DNA of 64,000 nucleotides from Caryophanon tenue (GCF_001700315.1 NZ_MASJ01000002.1:87049-151048), one strand, 5' to 3'; positions 39,069 to 52,354 are shown, counted from the stretch's first letter. Notes: generated by a model not told the origin, from the sequence alone. Numbers and translations are program-made.

Positions 39069-39692
39069 ATGACAAAGGTTTCAGTACTTAGTCAAACAGG
39101 TGCTTCAGTAGGCGAAATCGAATTAAACGATGCGATTTTCGGAATCGAGCCAAACGAAGCTGTATTATTCGACGCAGTAATCGCTCAACGCGCTTCTCTA
39201 CGTCAAGGTAACCACAAAGTTAAAAACCGTTCTGAAGTTGCTGGTGGTGGTCGTAAGCCATGGCGTCAAAAAGGAACTGGTCGTGCTCGTCAAGGTTCGA
39301 TCCGCTCTCCACAATGGCGTGGTGGTGGTATTGTATTCGGTCCTACTCCACGTAGCTACGCTTACAAATTACCAAAGAAAGTTCGTCGCTTAGCTATTAA
39401 GTCAGCTTTATCAGCTAAAGTGTTAGAACAAAAATTAGTAGTTTTAGATGCTTTAACATTCGAAGCACCAAAAACTAAAGCTTTCGTAGAAGTGCTTAAA
39501 GCATTATCTATCGAGAAAAAAGCATTATTCGTAACTGCTGAATTAGATGAGAACGTAGTTAAATCTGCAAACAACATCCAAGGCGTTACAGTAGTATCAG
39601 CTACAGGAATCAACGTATTAGACTTAGTAGGTCACGATACAGTAGTATTCACTAAAGCTGCAGTAGAAAAAGTTGAGGAGGTGCTTGGATAA
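39069..39692 (+). CDS. rplD: 50S ribosomal protein L4
   Basis: The 207-residue L4 contains the exit-tunnel loop ([19 protein letters not shown]), whose residues influence macrolide binding, and no obvious change is seen there. In enterobacteria L4 represses the S10 operon, but that mechanism is not established in Bacillota. Its stop codon overlaps the rplW start by one base. Confidence 0.97.
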   Translation: MTKVSVLSQTGASVGEIELNDAIFGIEPNEAVLFDAVIAQRASLRQGNHKVKNRSEVAGGGRKPWRQKGTGRARQGSIRSPQWRGGGIVFGPTPRSYAYKLPKKVRRLAIKSALSAKVLEQKLVVLDALTFEAPKTKAFVEVLKALSIEKKALFVTAELDENVVKSANNIQGVTVVSATGINVLDLVGHDTVVFTKAAVEKVEEVLG

Positions 39693-39976
39693 TGGAAGCA
39701 CGTGATATTATCAAACGTCCGGTCATTACTGAGCGTTCTTCTGAACTATTAGCAGAGAAAAAATATACTTTTGAAGTAGATACTCGCGCTACAAAAACTC
39801 AGGTGAAAAACGCTATCGAAGAAATCTTTGAAGTTTCAGTTGCAAACGTAAACGTAATGAACTACAAAGGTAAAAAGAAACGCGTTGGCCGTTACACAGG
39901 TTTAACTAACAAACGCCGTAAAGCGATTGTTACATTAACTGCTGAATCAAAAGAAATCGAATTATTCGAAATGTAA
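39692..39976 (+). CDS. rplW: 50S ribosomal protein L23
   Basis: The 94-residue L23 lies at the tunnel exit and is the docking site for trigger factor and SRP. Typical segments are [20 protein letters not shown] and [15 protein letters not shown]. It starts within the rplD stop (TAATG), so translation is probably coupled. Confidence 0.97.
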   Translation: MEARDIIKRPVITERSSELLAEKKYTFEVDTRATKTQVKNAIEEIFEVSVANVNVMNYKGKKKRVGRYTGLTNKRRKAIVTLTAESKEIELFEM

Positions 39977-40022
39977 TTCTTATTTAAATAAGAAATGAAC
40001 ATTCAAGAAGGAGGGAAAAACC

Positions 40023-40853
40023 ATGGCGATTAAAAAGTATAAACCAACCACAAATGGCCGTCGTAACATGACGTCATCTGACTTTGCTGAGATCACAACT
40101 AATAAACCACAAAAGTCTTTATTAGCTCCAAAAACTCGCAAAGCTGGTCGTAACAACCAGGGTAAAATTACTGTTCGTCATCACGGTGGTGGTCATAAGA
40201 AGCAATACCGTATCATCGACTTCAAACGTCTTAAAGATGGTATCCCAGGTAAAGTTGCTACAATCGAGTATGATCCAAACCGCTCTGCGAATATCGCATT
40301 AATCAACTACGCTGACGGTGAAAAACGTTATATCTTAGCTCCTAAAGGATTAGAAGTAGGTCAAACGATCGTATCTGGTCCAGAAGCAGACATTAAAGTA
40401 GGTAACGCTTTACCATTAGCAAACATTCCAATGGGTACTACAATCCATAACATCGAAATGAAACCTGGTAAAGGTGGACAATTAGTACGTTCTGCTGGTA
40501 CATCAGCACAAGTATTAGGTCGTGAAGGCAAATACGTTATCGTACGTCTACAATCTGGTGAAGTTCGCTTAATCTTAGCTTCTTGCCGTGCTACAATCGG
40601 TCAAGTTGGTAACGAGCAACACGAACTTATCAACATCGGTAAAGCAGGTCGTTCTCGTTGGTTAGGTAAACGCCCAACTGTACGTGGTTCTGTAATGAAC
40701 CCTAACGATCACCCACACGGTGGTGGTGAAGGACGTTCTCCAATCGGACGTAAATCTCCAATGACACCATGGGGCAAACCAGCTCTTGGTTATAAAACAC
40801 GTAAAAAGAAAAATAAATCATCGAAATTTATTATTCGCGGACGTAAAAAATAA
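40023..40853 (+). CDS. rplB: 50S ribosomal protein L2
   Basis: The 276-residue L2 is essential for subunit association and peptidyl transfer. It has [18 protein letters not shown] near 50 and [19 protein letters not shown], with the conserved His of the catalytic-centre neighbourhood. RBS GAAGGAGGG. The gap to rpsS holds a short ACGGTTC/GAGCCGT hairpin. Confidence 0.98.
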   Translation: MAIKKYKPTTNGRRNMTSSDFAEITTNKPQKSLLAPKTRKAGRNNQGKITVRHHGGGHKKQYRIIDFKRLKDGIPGKVATIEYDPNRSANIALINYADGEKRYILAPKGLEVGQTIVSGPEADIKVGNALPLANIPMGTTIHNIEMKPGKGGQLVRSAGTSAQVLGREGKYVIVRLQSGEVRLILASCRATIGQVGNEQHELINIGKAGRSRWLGKRPTVRGSVMNPNDHPHGGGEGRSPIGRKSPMTPWGKPALGYKTRKKKNKSSKFIIRGRKK

Positions 40854-40913
40854 TGTGATTGAACTACGGTTCTATTTGAGAGCCGTGGTGGAATCACGGA
40901 GGGAGGTTCCTAA

Positions 40914-41192
40914 ATGGGTCGCAGCTTAAAGAAAGGTCCTTTTGTCGATACTCACTTAATGAAAAAAGTTGAGGTACAAGAGGCTTCTGAGAAAAAACAG
41001 GTTATCAAAACTTGGTCTCGCCGTTCTACAATCTTCCCGAACTTCATCGGTTTAACAATCGCAGTATATGACGGACGTAAACACGTTCCTGTATACGTAA
41101 CGGAAGACATGGTAGGTCACAAGCTTGGTGAATTCGCACCAACTCGTACTTACAAAGGCCACGGTGCAGACGACAAGAAAACAAGACGCTAA
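40914..41192 (+). CDS. rpsS: 30S ribosomal protein S19
   Basis: The 92-residue S19 begins [20 protein letters not shown] and has [20 protein letters not shown]. It binds the 30S head with S13. The ribosome-binding site GGGAGG is eight bases upstream. Confidence 0.97.
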   Translation: MGRSLKKGPFVDTHLMKKVEVQEASEKKQVIKTWSRRSTIFPNFIGLTIAVYDGRKHVPVYVTEDMVGHKLGEFAPTRTYKGHGADDKKTRR

Positions 41193-41214
41193 TTTTGAGA
41201 GGAGGTAAATCCTA

Positions 41215-41559
41215 ATGACACAAGCTAAAGCTATCGCTCGCACAGTACGCATTGCTCCTCGTAAAGTCCGCCTAGTAGTTGACTTAATTCGTGGTAAGCA
41301 AGTTGGTGAGGCAGTTGCAATTTTACGTCACACTCCAAAAGCGGCGTCTCCAGTCGTTGAGAAAGTATTAAAATCTGCAGTTGCTAACGCTGAGCATAAC
41401 TATGACTTAGATATTAACAACTTAGTTGTATCTGAAGTTTTTGTTGACGAAGGTCCAACATTAAAACGTTTCCGTCCGCGTGCACAAGGTCGTGCATCGG
41501 CAATTAACAAACGCACTAGCCACATTACATTAGTGGTATCTGAACAGAAGGAGGGATAA
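41215..41559 (+). CDS. rplV: 50S ribosomal protein L22
   Basis: The 114-residue L22 lines the exit tunnel. The beta-hairpin [19 protein letters not shown], where macrolide-resistance changes occur in other bacteria, looks normal. RBS GAGAGGAGG. It is followed after three bases by rpsC. Confidence 0.97.
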   Translation: MTQAKAIARTVRIAPRKVRLVVDLIRGKQVGEAVAILRHTPKAASPVVEKVLKSAVANAEHNYDLDINNLVVSEVFVDEGPTLKRFRPRAQGRASAINKRTSHITLVVSEQKEG

Positions 41560-41562
41560 TCC

Positions 41563-42216
41563 GTGGGTCAAAAGGTACATCCAATAGGCTTACGTGTTGG
41601 TGTCATTCGTGACTGGGAGTCAAAATGGTACGCTGAAAAGGACTATGCAACTCTTTTACATGAAGATATCAAGGTTCGTAACCATATCGAAAAGAACTTA
41701 AAAGACGCTTCAGTTTCTAAAGTAGAAATCGAACGCGCAGCTAATCGTGTAAACATTACAATCCACACTGCGAAACCAGGTATGGTAATCGGTAAGGGCG
41801 GTACGGAAGTAGAAAACTTACGTAAATTCTTATCTGACTTAACTGGCAAGCGTGTACACATCAACATCGTTGAAATTAAACGTGCAGATTTAGACGCTAA
41901 ATTAGTAGCTGAAAATATCGCTCGTCAACTTGAGAACCGCGTATCATTCCGCCGTGCTCAAAAACAAGCAATCCAACGCACAATCCGCGCTGGTGCTAAA
42001 GGTATTAAAACTCAAGTATCTGGTCGTTTAGGCGGAGCGGACATCGCTCGTGCTGAACACTATAGTGAAGGAACTGTTCCACTTCATACTTTACGTGCTG
42101 ACATTGATTATGCACACGCTGAAGCTGACACTACTTATGGTAAGTTAGGCGTTAAAGTATGGATTTATCGTGGTGAAGTCCTTCCAGTTAAGAAGTCTGT
42201 GGAAGGAGGCAAATAA
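41563..42216 (+). CDS. rpsC: 30S ribosomal protein S3
   Basis: The 217-residue S3 starts with GTG ([20 protein letters not shown]) and has the KH-domain GXXG loop in [15 protein letters not shown]. It forms part of the mRNA entry site. AAGGAGGG precedes the start inside the end of rplV. Confidence 0.97.
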   Translation: MGQKVHPIGLRVGVIRDWESKWYAEKDYATLLHEDIKVRNHIEKNLKDASVSKVEIERAANRVNITIHTAKPGMVIGKGGTEVENLRKFLSDLTGKRVHINIVEIKRADLDAKLVAENIARQLENRVSFRRAQKQAIQRTIRAGAKGIKTQVSGRLGGADIARAEHYSEGTVPLHTLRADIDYAHAEADTTYGKLGVKVWIYRGEVLPVKKSVEGGK

Positions 42217-42217
42217 G

Positions 42218-42836
<619 letters not shown>

Positions 42837-42864
42837 TAACTGATAAAGAAGGAGGTTTTTAGGT

Positions 42865-43128
42865 ATGACTGAGCGTAACCAACGCAAAGTTTACACTGGC
42901 CGTGTTGTTTCAGATAAAATGGACAAAACTGTAACTGTTTTAGTTGAAACTCACAAAAAGCACAAGCTATACGGTAAACGTGTAAAATACTCGAAAAAGT
43001 TTAAAGCTCATGATGAGTTAAACACTGCGAAAATCGGTGATATCGTACGTATCATGGAAACTCGCCCGCTATCAGCTACTAAACGCTTCCGTTTAGTGGA
43101 AGTAGTAGAAAAAGCGGTTATTATTTAA
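42865..43128 (+). CDS. rpsQ: 30S ribosomal protein S17
   Basis: The 87-residue OB-fold protein begins [20 protein letters not shown] and has [27 protein letters not shown] lies upstream. Confidence 0.97.
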   Translation: MTERNQRKVYTGRVVSDKMDKTVTVLVETHKKHKLYGKRVKYSKKFKAHDELNTAKIGDIVRIMETRPLSATKRFRLVEVVEKAVII

Positions 43129-43170
43129 TAACTATTTCGGAAATTTAAATTCCGAAGGGAGGTAACCTAA

Positions 43171-43539
43171 GTGATCCAACAAGAAAGTCGTATGAAAGTT
43201 GCTGACAACTCAGGTGCACGTGAAGTTTTAACAATCAAAGTACTTGGTGGTTCTGGACGTAAAACTGCTAACATCGGTGATATCGTTGTTGTTACAGTTA
43301 AGAAAGCAACACCAGGTGGCGTTGTCAAGAAAGGCGACGTAGTTAAAGCTGTAATCGTTCGCACAAAGTCTGGCGCTCGCCGTAAAGACGGTACTTATAT
43401 CAAATTTGACGAAAACGCATGCGTTATCATCAAAGATGATAAGTCACCACGCGGAACTCGTATTTTCGGACCAGTTGCACGTGAATTACGTGATGGCAAC
43501 TTCATGAAAATCGTTTCTTTAGCTCCAGAAGTTCTTTAA
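43171..43539 (+). CDS. rplN: 50S ribosomal protein L14
   Basis: The 122-residue L14 uses a GTG start ([20 protein letters not shown]) with GGGAGGT upstream, and contains the conserved [18 protein letters not shown]. It forms the inter-subunit bridge with 16S rRNA. Confidence 0.97.
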   Translation: MIQQESRMKVADNSGAREVLTIKVLGGSGRKTANIGDIVVVTVKKATPGGVVKKGDVVKAVIVRTKSGARRKDGTYIKFDENACVIIKDDKSPRGTRIFGPVARELRDGNFMKIVSLAPEVL

Positions 43540-43577
43540 TATTCATGATAGTACCAATCAAGGAGGTGCAACACACA

Positions 43578-43886
43578 ATGCATGTTAAAAAGGGCGACAA
43601 AGTAAAAGTAATTACTGGTAAGGATAAAGGCAAAGAAGGCGTTATCTTAGCAGCTTTCCCAAAACAAGACCGCGTTCTTGTTGAAGGCGTAAATATCGTT
43701 AAAAAGCACAATAAACCTAGCCAATTAAACCCACAAGGTGGAATTGTATCTCAAGAAGCTGCAATCCATGTTTCGAACGTAATGCTAATCGATCCTAAAT
43801 CTGGCGAGCCGACTCGCGTAGGTTATAAAATCGAAGACGGCAAGAAAGTTCGTGTTGCAAAAAAATCAGGTGTAGTAATCGACTAA
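43578..43886 (+). CDS. rplX: 50S ribosomal protein L24
   Basis: The 102-residue KOW protein starts [20 protein letters not shown] and initiates 50S assembly. I chose ATG 43578, with AAGGAGGTG 12 bases upstream. The open frame from 43545 would cover that site. Confidence 0.96.
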   Translation: MHVKKGDKVKVITGKDKGKEGVILAAFPKQDRVLVEGVNIVKKHNKPSQLNPQGGIVSQEAAIHVSNVMLIDPKSGEPTRVGYKIEDGKKVRVAKKSGVVID

Positions 43887-43915
43887 TAAGTAAAATATGA
43901 AGGGAGGTAAACTAC

Positions 43916-44455
43916 ATGAGCCGCCTAAAAGAAAAATATTTAAATGAAGTAGCTCCTGCTCTAATGAGCAAGTTCGAATATAAATCTGTAATGCAACTGC
44001 CTAAAGTGGACAAAATCGTAATCAACATGGGTGTTGGTGACGCTGTTCAAAACACTAAATCTTTAGATGCAGCAGTTGAAGAATTAACAATCATCGCTGG
44101 TCAAAAACCAGTTGTAACTAAAGCTAAAAAATCTATCGCAGGTTTCCGTTTACGTGAAGGTATGCCAATCGGAGCTAAAGTTACATTACGCGGTGAGCGT
44201 ATGTACGAATTCCTAGACAAATTAATCTCTATCTCACTTCCACGTGTACGTGACTTCCGCGGTGTTTCTAAGAAATCATTCGACGGTCGCGGTAACTACA
44301 CTCTAGGTGTAAAAGAGCAATTAATTTTCCCGGAAATCGATTTTGACAAAGTTTCGAAAGTACGCGGTATGGACATCGTTATCGTAACTACTGCGAATTC
44401 TGATGAAGAAGCTCGCGAGTTATTAACACAGTTCGGTATGCCGTTCCAGAAGTAA
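43916..44455 (+). CDS. rplE: 50S ribosomal protein L5
   Basis: The 179-residue L5 binds 5S rRNA. It has [20 protein letters not shown] and the C-terminal [31 protein letters not shown]. Confidence 0.97.
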   Translation: MSRLKEKYLNEVAPALMSKFEYKSVMQLPKVDKIVINMGVGDAVQNTKSLDAAVEELTIIAGQKPVVTKAKKSIAGFRLREGMPIGAKVTLRGERMYEFLDKLISISLPRVRDFRGVSKKSFDGRGNYTLGVKEQLIFPEIDFDKVSKVRGMDIVIVTTANSDEEARELLTQFGMPFQK

Positions 44456-44459
44456 TTAA

Positions 44460-44663
<204 letters not shown>

Positions 44664-44694
44664 TCCCCTAAATTTGGGAAGGAGGTAAAACGCA

Positions 44695-45093
44695 ATGACA
44701 ATGACAGATCCGATTGCAGATATGCTTACTCGTATCCGTAACGCTAACATGGTTCGTCACGAGAAATTAGAAGTTCCTGCTTCTAACATCAAGAAAGAGA
44801 TCGCTGAAATTTTAAAGCGTGAAGGTTTCGTACGTGACGTAGAATACGTAGAAGATAATAAACAAGGTATCATCCGTATCTTCTTAAAATATGGTAAAGA
44901 TAACGAACGCGTTATTACAGGCCTTAAACGTATCTCTAAACCAGGTTTACGTGTATACGCTAAAACAAACGAAGTTCCTAAAGTACTTAACGGTTTAGGT
45001 ATTGCTTTAGTTTCAACTTCACAAGGATTATTAACAGACAAAGAAGCTCGCGCTAAACAAGTTGGCGGAGAAATCGTAGCATACGTTTGGTAA
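44695..45093 (+). CDS. rpsH: 30S ribosomal protein S8
   Basis: The 132-residue S8 begins [20 protein letters not shown] and ends EIVAYVW. S8 represses the spc operon in E. coli, and I have not identified a comparable site here. GGAAGGAGGT precedes the ATG. Confidence 0.97.
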   Translation: MTMTDPIADMLTRIRNANMVRHEKLEVPASNIKKEIAEILKREGFVRDVEYVEDNKQGIIRIFLKYGKDNERVITGLKRISKPGLRVYAKTNEVPKVLNGLGIALVSTSQGLLTDKEARAKQVGGEIVAYVW

Positions 45094-45124
45094 TAAAGTA
45101 TTAAAAGAATGGAGGTGCCACATA

Positions 45125-45664
45125 ATGTCACGTGTAGGTAAAAAACTTATCGAGGTTCCTGCAGGCGTAACTGTTGAAGTTGCTGCTAACAACACTGTTG
45201 TTGTAAAAGGACCTAAAGGCGAATTAACTCGTCAATTCCATAAAGATATGAAAATCGAGCAAGAAGGTAACATCATCACGATCGTACGTCCTTCTGAATC
45301 TAAAGAACACCGCACAAACCACGGTACAACTCGTGCGCTTTTAGCGAACATGGTTACTGGTGTTTCTGAAGGTTTCTCTCGTTCATTAGAACTTATCGGG
45401 GTTGGTTACCGTGCGCAATTACAAGGTACTAAACTTGTATTAAACGTTGGTTACTCACACCCAGTAGAGTTCGAACCTGAAGCTGGCTTAGTAGTAGAAG
45501 TTCCTACAAACACTAAGATCATCGTTAAAGGTATCTCTAAAGAGCGTGTTGGTGCTTTAGCATCTAACATCCGTGATGTACGTCCACCAGAGCCTTACAA
45601 AGGTAAAGGTATTCGTTATGAAGGCGAATTCGTACGTCGCAAAGAAGGTAAAACAGGTAAATAA
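45125..45664 (+). CDS. rplF: 50S ribosomal protein L6
   Basis: The 179-residue L6 begins [20 protein letters not shown] and has the C-terminal [20 protein letters not shown] near the sarcin-ricin loop. RBS TGGAGGTG. Confidence 0.97.
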   Translation: MSRVGKKLIEVPAGVTVEVAANNTVVVKGPKGELTRQFHKDMKIEQEGNIITIVRPSESKEHRTNHGTTRALLANMVTGVSEGFSRSLELIGVGYRAQLQGTKLVLNVGYSHPVEFEPEAGLVVEVPTNTKIIVKGISKERVGALASNIRDVRPPEPYKGKGIRYEGEFVRRKEGKTGK

Positions 45665-45706
45665 TGCTGCCTAAAAGCATTAAAATCTAGAAAAGGAGTG
45701 ACCTCT

Positions 45707-46066
45707 ATGATTACGAAACAAGATAAAAATCAAGTTCGTAAGAAACGTCATGGGCGTGTTCGTGCTAAGATTTCTGGTACTGCATCAGTTCCACGTTTAA
45801 ACGTATTCCGTTCAAACAAAAACATCTACGCACAATTAATCGATGACGTGGCTGGCGTAACTTTAGTTTCTGCTAATACTCAAGAAAAAGGTTTCGAGGG
45901 TGTTGGTTCGAACGTAGAAGCAGCTGCAAAAATCGGTGAAATCATCGCTAAACGCGCTGTTGAAAAAAATATTACTACTGTGGTATTTGACCGTGGTGGT
46001 TACTTATATCATGGACGTGTGAAAGCTTTAGCTGAAGCTGCACGTGAAAACGGCTTAGAATTTTAA
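45707..46066 (+). CDS. rplR: 50S ribosomal protein L18
   Basis: The 119-residue L18 binds 5S rRNA ([40 protein letters not shown]). ATG 45707 is preferred over GTG 45698 because AAAGGAG is then at normal spacing. Confidence 0.96.
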   Translation: MITKQDKNQVRKKRHGRVRAKISGTASVPRLNVFRSNKNIYAQLIDDVAGVTLVSANTQEKGFEGVGSNVEAAAKIGEIIAKRAVEKNITTVVFDRGGYLYHGRVKALAEAARENGLEF

Positions 46067-46087
46067 TAAGAAGGAGGGACATACTTC

Positions 46088-46588
46088 ATGAGTCGCATTG
46101 ACGCAAGCAAATTAGAACTTGAAGAACGCGTAGTTACAATTAACCGTGTTGCTAAAGTTGTTAAAGGTGGTCGTCGCTTCCGCTTCACAGCATTAGTTGT
46201 TGTTGGAGATAAAAACGGTCATGTAGGTTTTGGTACTGGTAAAGCCCAAGAGGTTCCAGATGCAATCCGCAAGGCAGTTGAAGACGCGAAGAAAAACTTA
46301 ATCGAAGTACCACGCGTGGGTGGAACTACTCCACACTTAGTGCAAGGTCGCTTCGGTGCAGGTTCAATCTTAATTAAACCTGCAGCTCCTGGTACAGGAG
46401 TTATCGCTGGTGGTCCAGTACGTGCCGTACTTGAACTAGCTGGTATTACTGATATTCTTTCAAAATCTCTAGGTTCTAACACACCAATTAACATGGTGCG
46501 TGCAACTGTAGCAGGTTTAACTGAATTAAAACGCGCAGAGGACGTTGCAAAACTACGCGGTAAATCAGTGGAAGAGTTATTAGGATAA
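46088..46588 (+). CDS. rpsE: 30S ribosomal protein S5
   Basis: The 166-residue S5 has [20 protein letters not shown], which contains the loop where spectinomycin-resistance changes occur (VKGGRRF appears unaltered), and the conserved [25 protein letters not shown] upstream. Confidence 0.97.
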   Translation: MSRIDASKLELEERVVTINRVAKVVKGGRRFRFTALVVVGDKNGHVGFGTGKAQEVPDAIRKAVEDAKKNLIEVPRVGGTTPHLVQGRFGAGSILIKPAAPGTGVIAGGPVRAVLELAGITDILSKSLGSNTPINMVRATVAGLTELKRAEDVAKLRGKSVEELLG

Positions 46589-46603
46589 GGGGGGGAAATT
46601 ATA

Positions 46604-46783
46604 ATGGCTAAATTACAAATTACCCTTACTAAATCTGTGATCGGTTCTAAACCGGGTCAACGTAAAACTGTAGAAGCTCTTGGCTTACGCAAATTAAACC
46701 AAACTGTAGAGCAAGCTGATAACGCTGCTGTACGTGGCGCTATCACTAAAGTAGCTCACTTAGTTTCGGTTAAAGAAATCTAA
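46604..46783 (+). CDS. rpmD: 50S ribosomal protein L30
   Basis: The 59-residue product [20 protein letters not shown] continues with [20 protein letters not shown] and is standard bacterial L30. AAGGGGGGGAAA upstream serves as ribosome-binding site. It lies between rpsE and rplO as expected. Confidence 0.96.
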   Translation: MAKLQITLTKSVIGSKPGQRKTVEALGLRKLNQTVEQADNAAVRGAITKVAHLVSVKEI

Positions 46784-46824
46784 TTTCAAATTTTTACACA
46801 TAAATTACAAGGAGGTGCCACCTA

Positions 46825-47265
46825 ATGAAACTTCATGAGTTAAAACCTGCAGAAGGTTCACGTAAAGTACGTAACCGTGTTGGTCGTGGTATCGGTTCTG
46901 GTAACGGTAAAACATCTGGTAGAGGTCATAAAGGCCAAAACTCACGTTCTGGCGGCGGTGTTCGTCCAGGATTCGAAGGCGGTCAAAACCCTTTATTCCG
47001 TCGTTTACCAAAACGTGGTTTTACTAACGTTAACCGTAAAGAATACGCTATCGTTAACGTTGAAACACTTAACCGTTTCGAAGATGGTGCAGAAGTAACA
47101 GCTGCATTATTATTAGAAACTGGTGTAGTGAGCAATGAAAAAGCTGGAATCAAGATCCTTGGTAACGGGGAACTTACGAAAAAGCTTACAGTTAAAGCTC
47201 ACAAGTTCTCAGCTTCAGCTAAAGAAGCAATTGAGAACGCTGGCGGATCTATCGAGGTGATCTAA
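46825..47265 (+). CDS. rplO: 50S ribosomal protein L15
   Basis: The 146-residue L15 begins [20 protein letters not shown], followed by the Gly/Arg-rich stretch ([20 protein letters not shown]) that threads into 23S rRNA. Its stop shares one base with the secY start. Confidence 0.97.
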   Translation: MKLHELKPAEGSRKVRNRVGRGIGSGNGKTSGRGHKGQNSRSGGGVRPGFEGGQNPLFRRLPKRGFTNVNRKEYAIVNVETLNRFEDGAEVTAALLLETGVVSNEKAGIKILGNGELTKKLTVKAHKFSASAKEAIENAGGSIEVI

Positions 47266-48566
47266 TGTTTCAGACAATCTCAAACTTTATGCGTGTTCGA
47301 GATATACGAAATAAAATCATCTTCACATTATTAATGTTAATCGTTTTTCGTATCGGGACTTTCATCCCGGTACCAAACGTTGACGCAGATGTATTAAAAG
47401 CTACTGACGAGTTCAACCTCGTTGGTTTCATTAATACGTTCGGCGGTGGTGCTTTGGCAAACTTCTCTATCTTCGCGATGGGGATAATGCCGTACATCAC
47501 GGCCTCAATTATTGTACAGCTCCTTCAAATGGATGTTGTACCGAAGTTTGCTGAGTGGGCGAAGCAAGGTGATGTTGGTCGTCGTAAGCTAGCTCAATTT
47601 ACTCGCTACTTCACAATCGTATTAGCATTTATCCAATCATTTGCTATGTCATTTGGTTTCAACCAAATGTATGGCGGGACATTGATCAAAGATGAGGGGA
47701 TTATAACATACTTAACAATTTCAATTGTTCTTACAGCGGGTACAGCTTTCCTTTTATGGTTAGCTGAACAAATCACTGATAAGGGTGTTGGTAATGGTAT
47801 TTCTATCATTATCTTCGGAGGTATCGTAGCTGCTTTACCAAATGCGGTAAACCAGTTATATGCACAACAAATTGAAGGTGCTGGTGAAGCTTTATTCATC
47901 AACATTGTGATTATTGTATTGTTATTGTTAGTACTTTTAGCTGTTGTTGTTGGTGTTATTTATGTGACGCAAGCGTTACGTAAAATTCCAATTCAATATG
48001 CAAAACGAGTTGCTGGTAATGCATCAGAGCGTGTTGCAGCTGGACAACAAACGCACTTACCGTTAAAAGTAAATGCTGCAGGGGTTATTCCGGTAATCTT
48101 CGCAGTAGCGTTTATTATGACACCGCAAACACTCGCATTATTCTTTGGTGAAAATGACATTACAACGAATATTACGAATTTCTTCGATTATACGAAGCCA
48201 ATTGGTATGACGATTTATGTTGTGTTAATCATTGCGTTCACATACTTCTATGCATTCATTCAGGTGAATCCAGAAAATGTGGCGGACAACTTGAAAAAAC
48301 AAGGTGCGTACATTCCGGGTATTCGCCCAGGCAATGACACACAAACGTATTTAACTAAAGTCCTTTACCGTTTAACGTTTGTAGGTGCAATTTTCCTTGC
48401 GTTAATTGCTATTCTACCTTTAATGTTCACAGCGTTGATGGACTTACCGGCAGCTGTACAAATCGGTGGTACTAGTATCCTGATTGTTGTTGGTGTAGCG
48501 CTTGAAACGATGAAGCAATTAGAGTCACAATTAGTGAAACGTCACTATAAAGGATTCATGAAATAA
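47265..48566 (+). CDS. secY: preprotein translocase subunit SecY
   Basis: The 433-residue channel protein has ten membrane spans, with cytoplasmic loops including GAYIPGIRPGNDTQTYL (C5 region) contacting SecA and the ribosome. It is translationally coupled to rplO. SecE is encoded earlier in the window. adk follows after 72 bases. Confidence 0.98.
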   Translation: MFQTISNFMRVRDIRNKIIFTLLMLIVFRIGTFIPVPNVDADVLKATDEFNLVGFINTFGGGALANFSIFAMGIMPYITASIIVQLLQMDVVPKFAEWAKQGDVGRRKLAQFTRYFTIVLAFIQSFAMSFGFNQMYGGTLIKDEGIITYLTISIVLTAGTAFLLWLAEQITDKGVGNGISIIIFGGIVAALPNAVNQLYAQQIEGAGEALFINIVIIVLLLLVLLAVVVGVIYVTQALRKIPIQYAKRVAGNASERVAAGQQTHLPLKVNAAGVIPVIFAVAFIMTPQTLALFFGENDITTNITNFFDYTKPIGMTIYVVLIIAFTYFYAFIQVNPENVADNLKKQGAYIPGIRPGNDTQTYLTKVLYRLTFVGAIFLALIAILPLMFTALMDLPAAVQIGGTSILIVVGVALETMKQLESQLVKRHYKGFMK

Positions 48567-48578
48567 TCTGGTTGTTAG

Positions 48579-49292
<714 letters not shown>

Positions 49293-49317
49293 TAACCCGG
49301 CTCCGGGCGCAGATTAC

Positions 49318-49344
49318 TGCTTCCGCGGGAGGCATGCGGAAGCA
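49318..49344 (+). promoter_or_regulatory. GC-rich hairpin after adk
   Basis: TGCTTCCGC and GCGGAAGCA pair perfectly (nine pairs) around GGGAGGCAT. There is no T run. It overlaps the 5' end of the map remnant and is far more GC-rich than its surroundings. Confidence 0.45.
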
Positions 49345-49588
49345 ACAACGAAACATAATTATTTGAGAGTTGCAAAAGCATATTGTGCCCGGTATATATC
49401 TTTGAGCGAGCTCTTGAAATCATTTTACGTGAAGATGGGCTTTTGACAAGGTATAATGGGTTTCGTGGAAGCATCTGTACAACGGGTATGAAATTCTCAT
49501 CCGAGACTATCAAAGTTTCCGTGGATTGTGTGAAGCGAAACCAGACGAGCGTCTTTCAAACATCTCTCATACAATCCAAGACATATGA
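49331..49588 (+). pseudogene. map: decayed methionine aminopeptidase (map) remnant
   Basis: Short stretches match the type I methionine aminopeptidase in the right order but in different frames: ELQKHIVPGI (49367-49396), ERALEIILREDGLLTRYNGF then RGSIC (ending 49478), and YQSFRGLCEAKPDERLSNIS then HTIQ (ending about 49580). In Bacillus Map the counterparts are ELKKHIKPGI, GYNGFRGSIC and YKGLQEAKPGERLSNISHAI. At least two frameshifts are needed. The central and C-terminal parts with the metal-binding residues are missing. The position between adk and infA is exactly that of map in related genomes. A functional copy must lie elsewhere. Confidence 0.85.
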
Positions 49589-49657
49589 TTTATCATATGC
49601 CGTTTGATGAAAAGATGAGAACCTGATTATGTAAATATAGAAGGGAGACTAGGTCTG

Positions 49658-49876
49658 ATGGCGAAAGACGATGTAATTGAAGTCGAAGGGACAGTTGTTG
49701 AGACTTTGCCAAACGCGATGTTTAAGGTAGAATTAGAAAACGGACATACAGTGTTAGCACACGTTTCTGGTAAGATTCGTATGCACTTTATCCGTATCCT
49801 ACCTGGAGATAAGGTTACTATCGAGTTATCTCCTTATGATTTAACTCGCGGTCGTATCACGTACCGTTTTAAATAA
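49658..49876 (+). CDS. infA: translation initiation factor IF-1
   Basis: The 72-residue OB-fold protein [20 protein letters not shown] continues to [16 protein letters not shown], standard IF-1. The ribosome-binding site GAAGGGAG is 9-10 bases upstream. The KOW-domain gene found before infA in B. subtilis is absent. Confidence 0.97.
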   Translation: MAKDDVIEVEGTVVETLPNAMFKVELENGHTVLAHVSGKIRMHFIRILPGDKVTIELSPYDLTRGRITYRFK

Positions 49877-49907
49877 TCTTTTGCACTCCGAAATATAAGG
49901 AGGTTAG

Positions 49908-50027
<120 letters not shown>

Positions 50028-50052
50028 TTAAACAAGGAGGTGCTCTAACGAT

Positions 50053-50418
50053 ATGGCACGTATTGCTGGTGTTGATATTCCTCGCGACAAACGCGTTGTA
50101 ATTTCATTAACTTACATCTACGGTATTGGTAAAACTACTTCTCAAAAAGTATTAGCAGCTGCTGGTATTAACGAAGAGACTCGTGTACGCGATCTTTCAG
50201 AAGATCAGTTAAACTTAATCCGTGAACAATTAGATTCATATAAAGTAGAAGGTGACTTACGTCGTGAAGTTTCATTAAACATTAAACGTTTAATGGAAAT
50301 CGGATGTAACCGTGGTATCCGTCACCGTCGTGGTTTACCAGTTCGTGGTCAAAATACGAAGAACAACGCACGTACGCGTAAAGGTCCTCGTAAGACTGTA
50401 GCGAACAAGAAAAAATAA
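50053..50418 (+). CDS. rpsM: 30S ribosomal protein S13
   Basis: The 121-residue S13 starts [20 protein letters not shown] and ends in the basic tail [19 protein letters not shown] that contacts P-site tRNA. RBS AAGGAGGTG. Confidence 0.97.
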   Translation: MARIAGVDIPRDKRVVISLTYIYGIGKTTSQKVLAAAGINEETRVRDLSEDQLNLIREQLDSYKVEGDLRREVSLNIKRLMEIGCNRGIRHRRGLPVRGQNTKNNARTRKGPRKTVANKKK

Positions 50419-50426
50419 TTAAGTAA

Positions 50427-50834
<408 letters not shown>

Positions 50835-50955
50835 TAGGTATTCCTAGTTCACTCTAGGTAATTCCCGTCTTATGCAAACAGGCCCTGGGCGTTTTTAAAA
50901 AAGATGATGGTAATACACCTAATTACATTCGATGTTTTGAAGGAGGGTAAATTGA

Positions 50956-51906
50956 ATGATCGAAATTGAAAAACCAAAGATTGAAACGGTTGAAATCAGC
51001 GAAGATTCCAAGTATGGTAAATTTGTTGTAGAGCCACTTGAACGTGGTTATGGTAATACTTTGGGGAACTCACTACGTCGTATCCTTTTATCTTCTCTAC
51101 CTGGTGCTGCAGTAACATCTATTCAAATTGACGGCGTTTTACACGAATTCTCAACTGTAGAAGGCGTTGTAGAAGATGTCGCTTCAATTATTTTAAATGT
51201 TAAAAAGTTAGCACTTAAAATTTACTCTGATGAAGAGAAATTAATTGAGATCGATATTAAAGGTGATGAGCAAGGCATTGTAACAGCTGCTGATATTACT
51301 CATGACTCTGATGTAGAGATTTTAAACCCAGATTTATATATCGCAACAATTGCTAAAAACGGACACTTACGTATGCGTATGTATGCGCAACGTGGACGTG
51401 GATACACTCCAGCTGACCAAAACAAGCGTGAGGATCTTCCTATCGGCGTTATCCCGATCGACTCTATTTACACTCCAGTTTCACGCGTCAACTTCCAAGT
51501 TGAAAATACTCGTGTTGGACAAAGCTCTGACTACGACAAACTTTCACTTGATGTTTGGACAGATGGCAGCATCGGTCCTAAAGAGGCGATTTCGCTTGGA
51601 GCGAAAATTTTAACAGAGCACTTAAACATCTTCGTAGGCATGACGGATGAGGCACAAACTGCTGAAATCATGGTCGAAAAAGAAGAAGATCAAAAAGAAC
51701 GCGTTCTAGAGATGACTATCGAAGAACTAGATCTTTCTGTTCGTTCTTATAACTGCTTAAAGCGCGCTGGTATCAATACGGTACAAGAGTTAGCTGACAA
51801 GTCAGAAGACGACATGATGAAGGTTCGTAACCTTGGTCGCAAGTCTTTAGAAGAAGTAAAAGCGAAATTAGATGAGCTTGGTTTAGGGTTACGCAAAGAA
51901 GACTAA
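50956..51906 (+). CDS. rpoA: DNA-directed RNA polymerase subunit alpha
   Basis: The 316-residue alpha subunit has the N-terminal dimerisation domain ([20 protein letters not shown]) and the C-terminal helix-hairpin-helix domain ([34 protein letters not shown]) that binds UP elements and activators. AAGGAGGG upstream. Confidence 0.98.
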   Translation: MIEIEKPKIETVEISEDSKYGKFVVEPLERGYGNTLGNSLRRILLSSLPGAAVTSIQIDGVLHEFSTVEGVVEDVASIILNVKKLALKIYSDEEKLIEIDIKGDEQGIVTAADITHDSDVEILNPDLYIATIAKNGHLRMRMYAQRGRGYTPADQNKREDLPIGVIPIDSIYTPVSRVNFQVENTRVGQSSDYDKLSLDVWTDGSIGPKEAISLGAKILTEHLNIFVGMTDEAQTAEIMVEKEEDQKERVLEMTIEELDLSVRSYNCLKRAGINTVQELADKSEDDMMKVRNLGRKSLEEVKAKLDELGLGLRKED

Positions 51907-51955
51907 GCGATATTAAAATATTTTTAGTATTTTGTATTAAAGGAGGGAAATTTCC

Positions 51956-52336
51956 ATGGGTTACAGAAAACTTGGTCGTACAAGTTCTCAACGTAAAGCT
52001 TTATTACGTGATTTAACTACTGACTTAATCATCAACGAGCGCATCGAAACTACTGAAGCTCGCGCTAAAGAGTTACGTTCTACTGTTGAAAAAATGATTA
52101 CTTTAGGTAAACGCGGTGACTTACACGCGCGTCGTCAAGCAGCTGCTTACATTCGTCGTGAGTTAACTACAACAACTGATGCTGAAGGTAACGAAAACAC
52201 TGTTTTCGCACTTCAGAAATTATTTGATGATGTAGCTCCACGTTACGCAGAGCGTCAAGGTGGTTACACTCGTATTCTTAAAGTAGGTCCTCGCCGTGGT
52301 GACGGTGCACCTGTAGTTGTGATTGAATTAGTTTAA
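51956..52336 (+). CDS. rplQ: 50S ribosomal protein L17
   Basis: The 126-residue L17 starts [20 protein letters not shown]. It is somewhat longer than the B. subtilis protein because of an insertion near [17 protein letters not shown]. It is the last gene of the alpha operon and is followed by terminators and structured RNA. Confidence 0.97.
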   Translation: MGYRKLGRTSSQRKALLRDLTTDLIINERIETTEARAKELRSTVEKMITLGKRGDLHARRQAAAYIRRELTTTTDAEGNENTVFALQKLFDDVAPRYAERQGGYTRILKVGPRRGDGAPVVVIELV

Positions 52337-52354
52337 TCATAAATATGTGGTAGT

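Noticed and set aside
49383..49607. 74-codon open frame between adk and infA as a real gene
   Set aside because: Only its middle (RYNGFRGSIC) resembles a known protein, Map, and adjoining Map segments are in another frame. It is part of a pseudogene.
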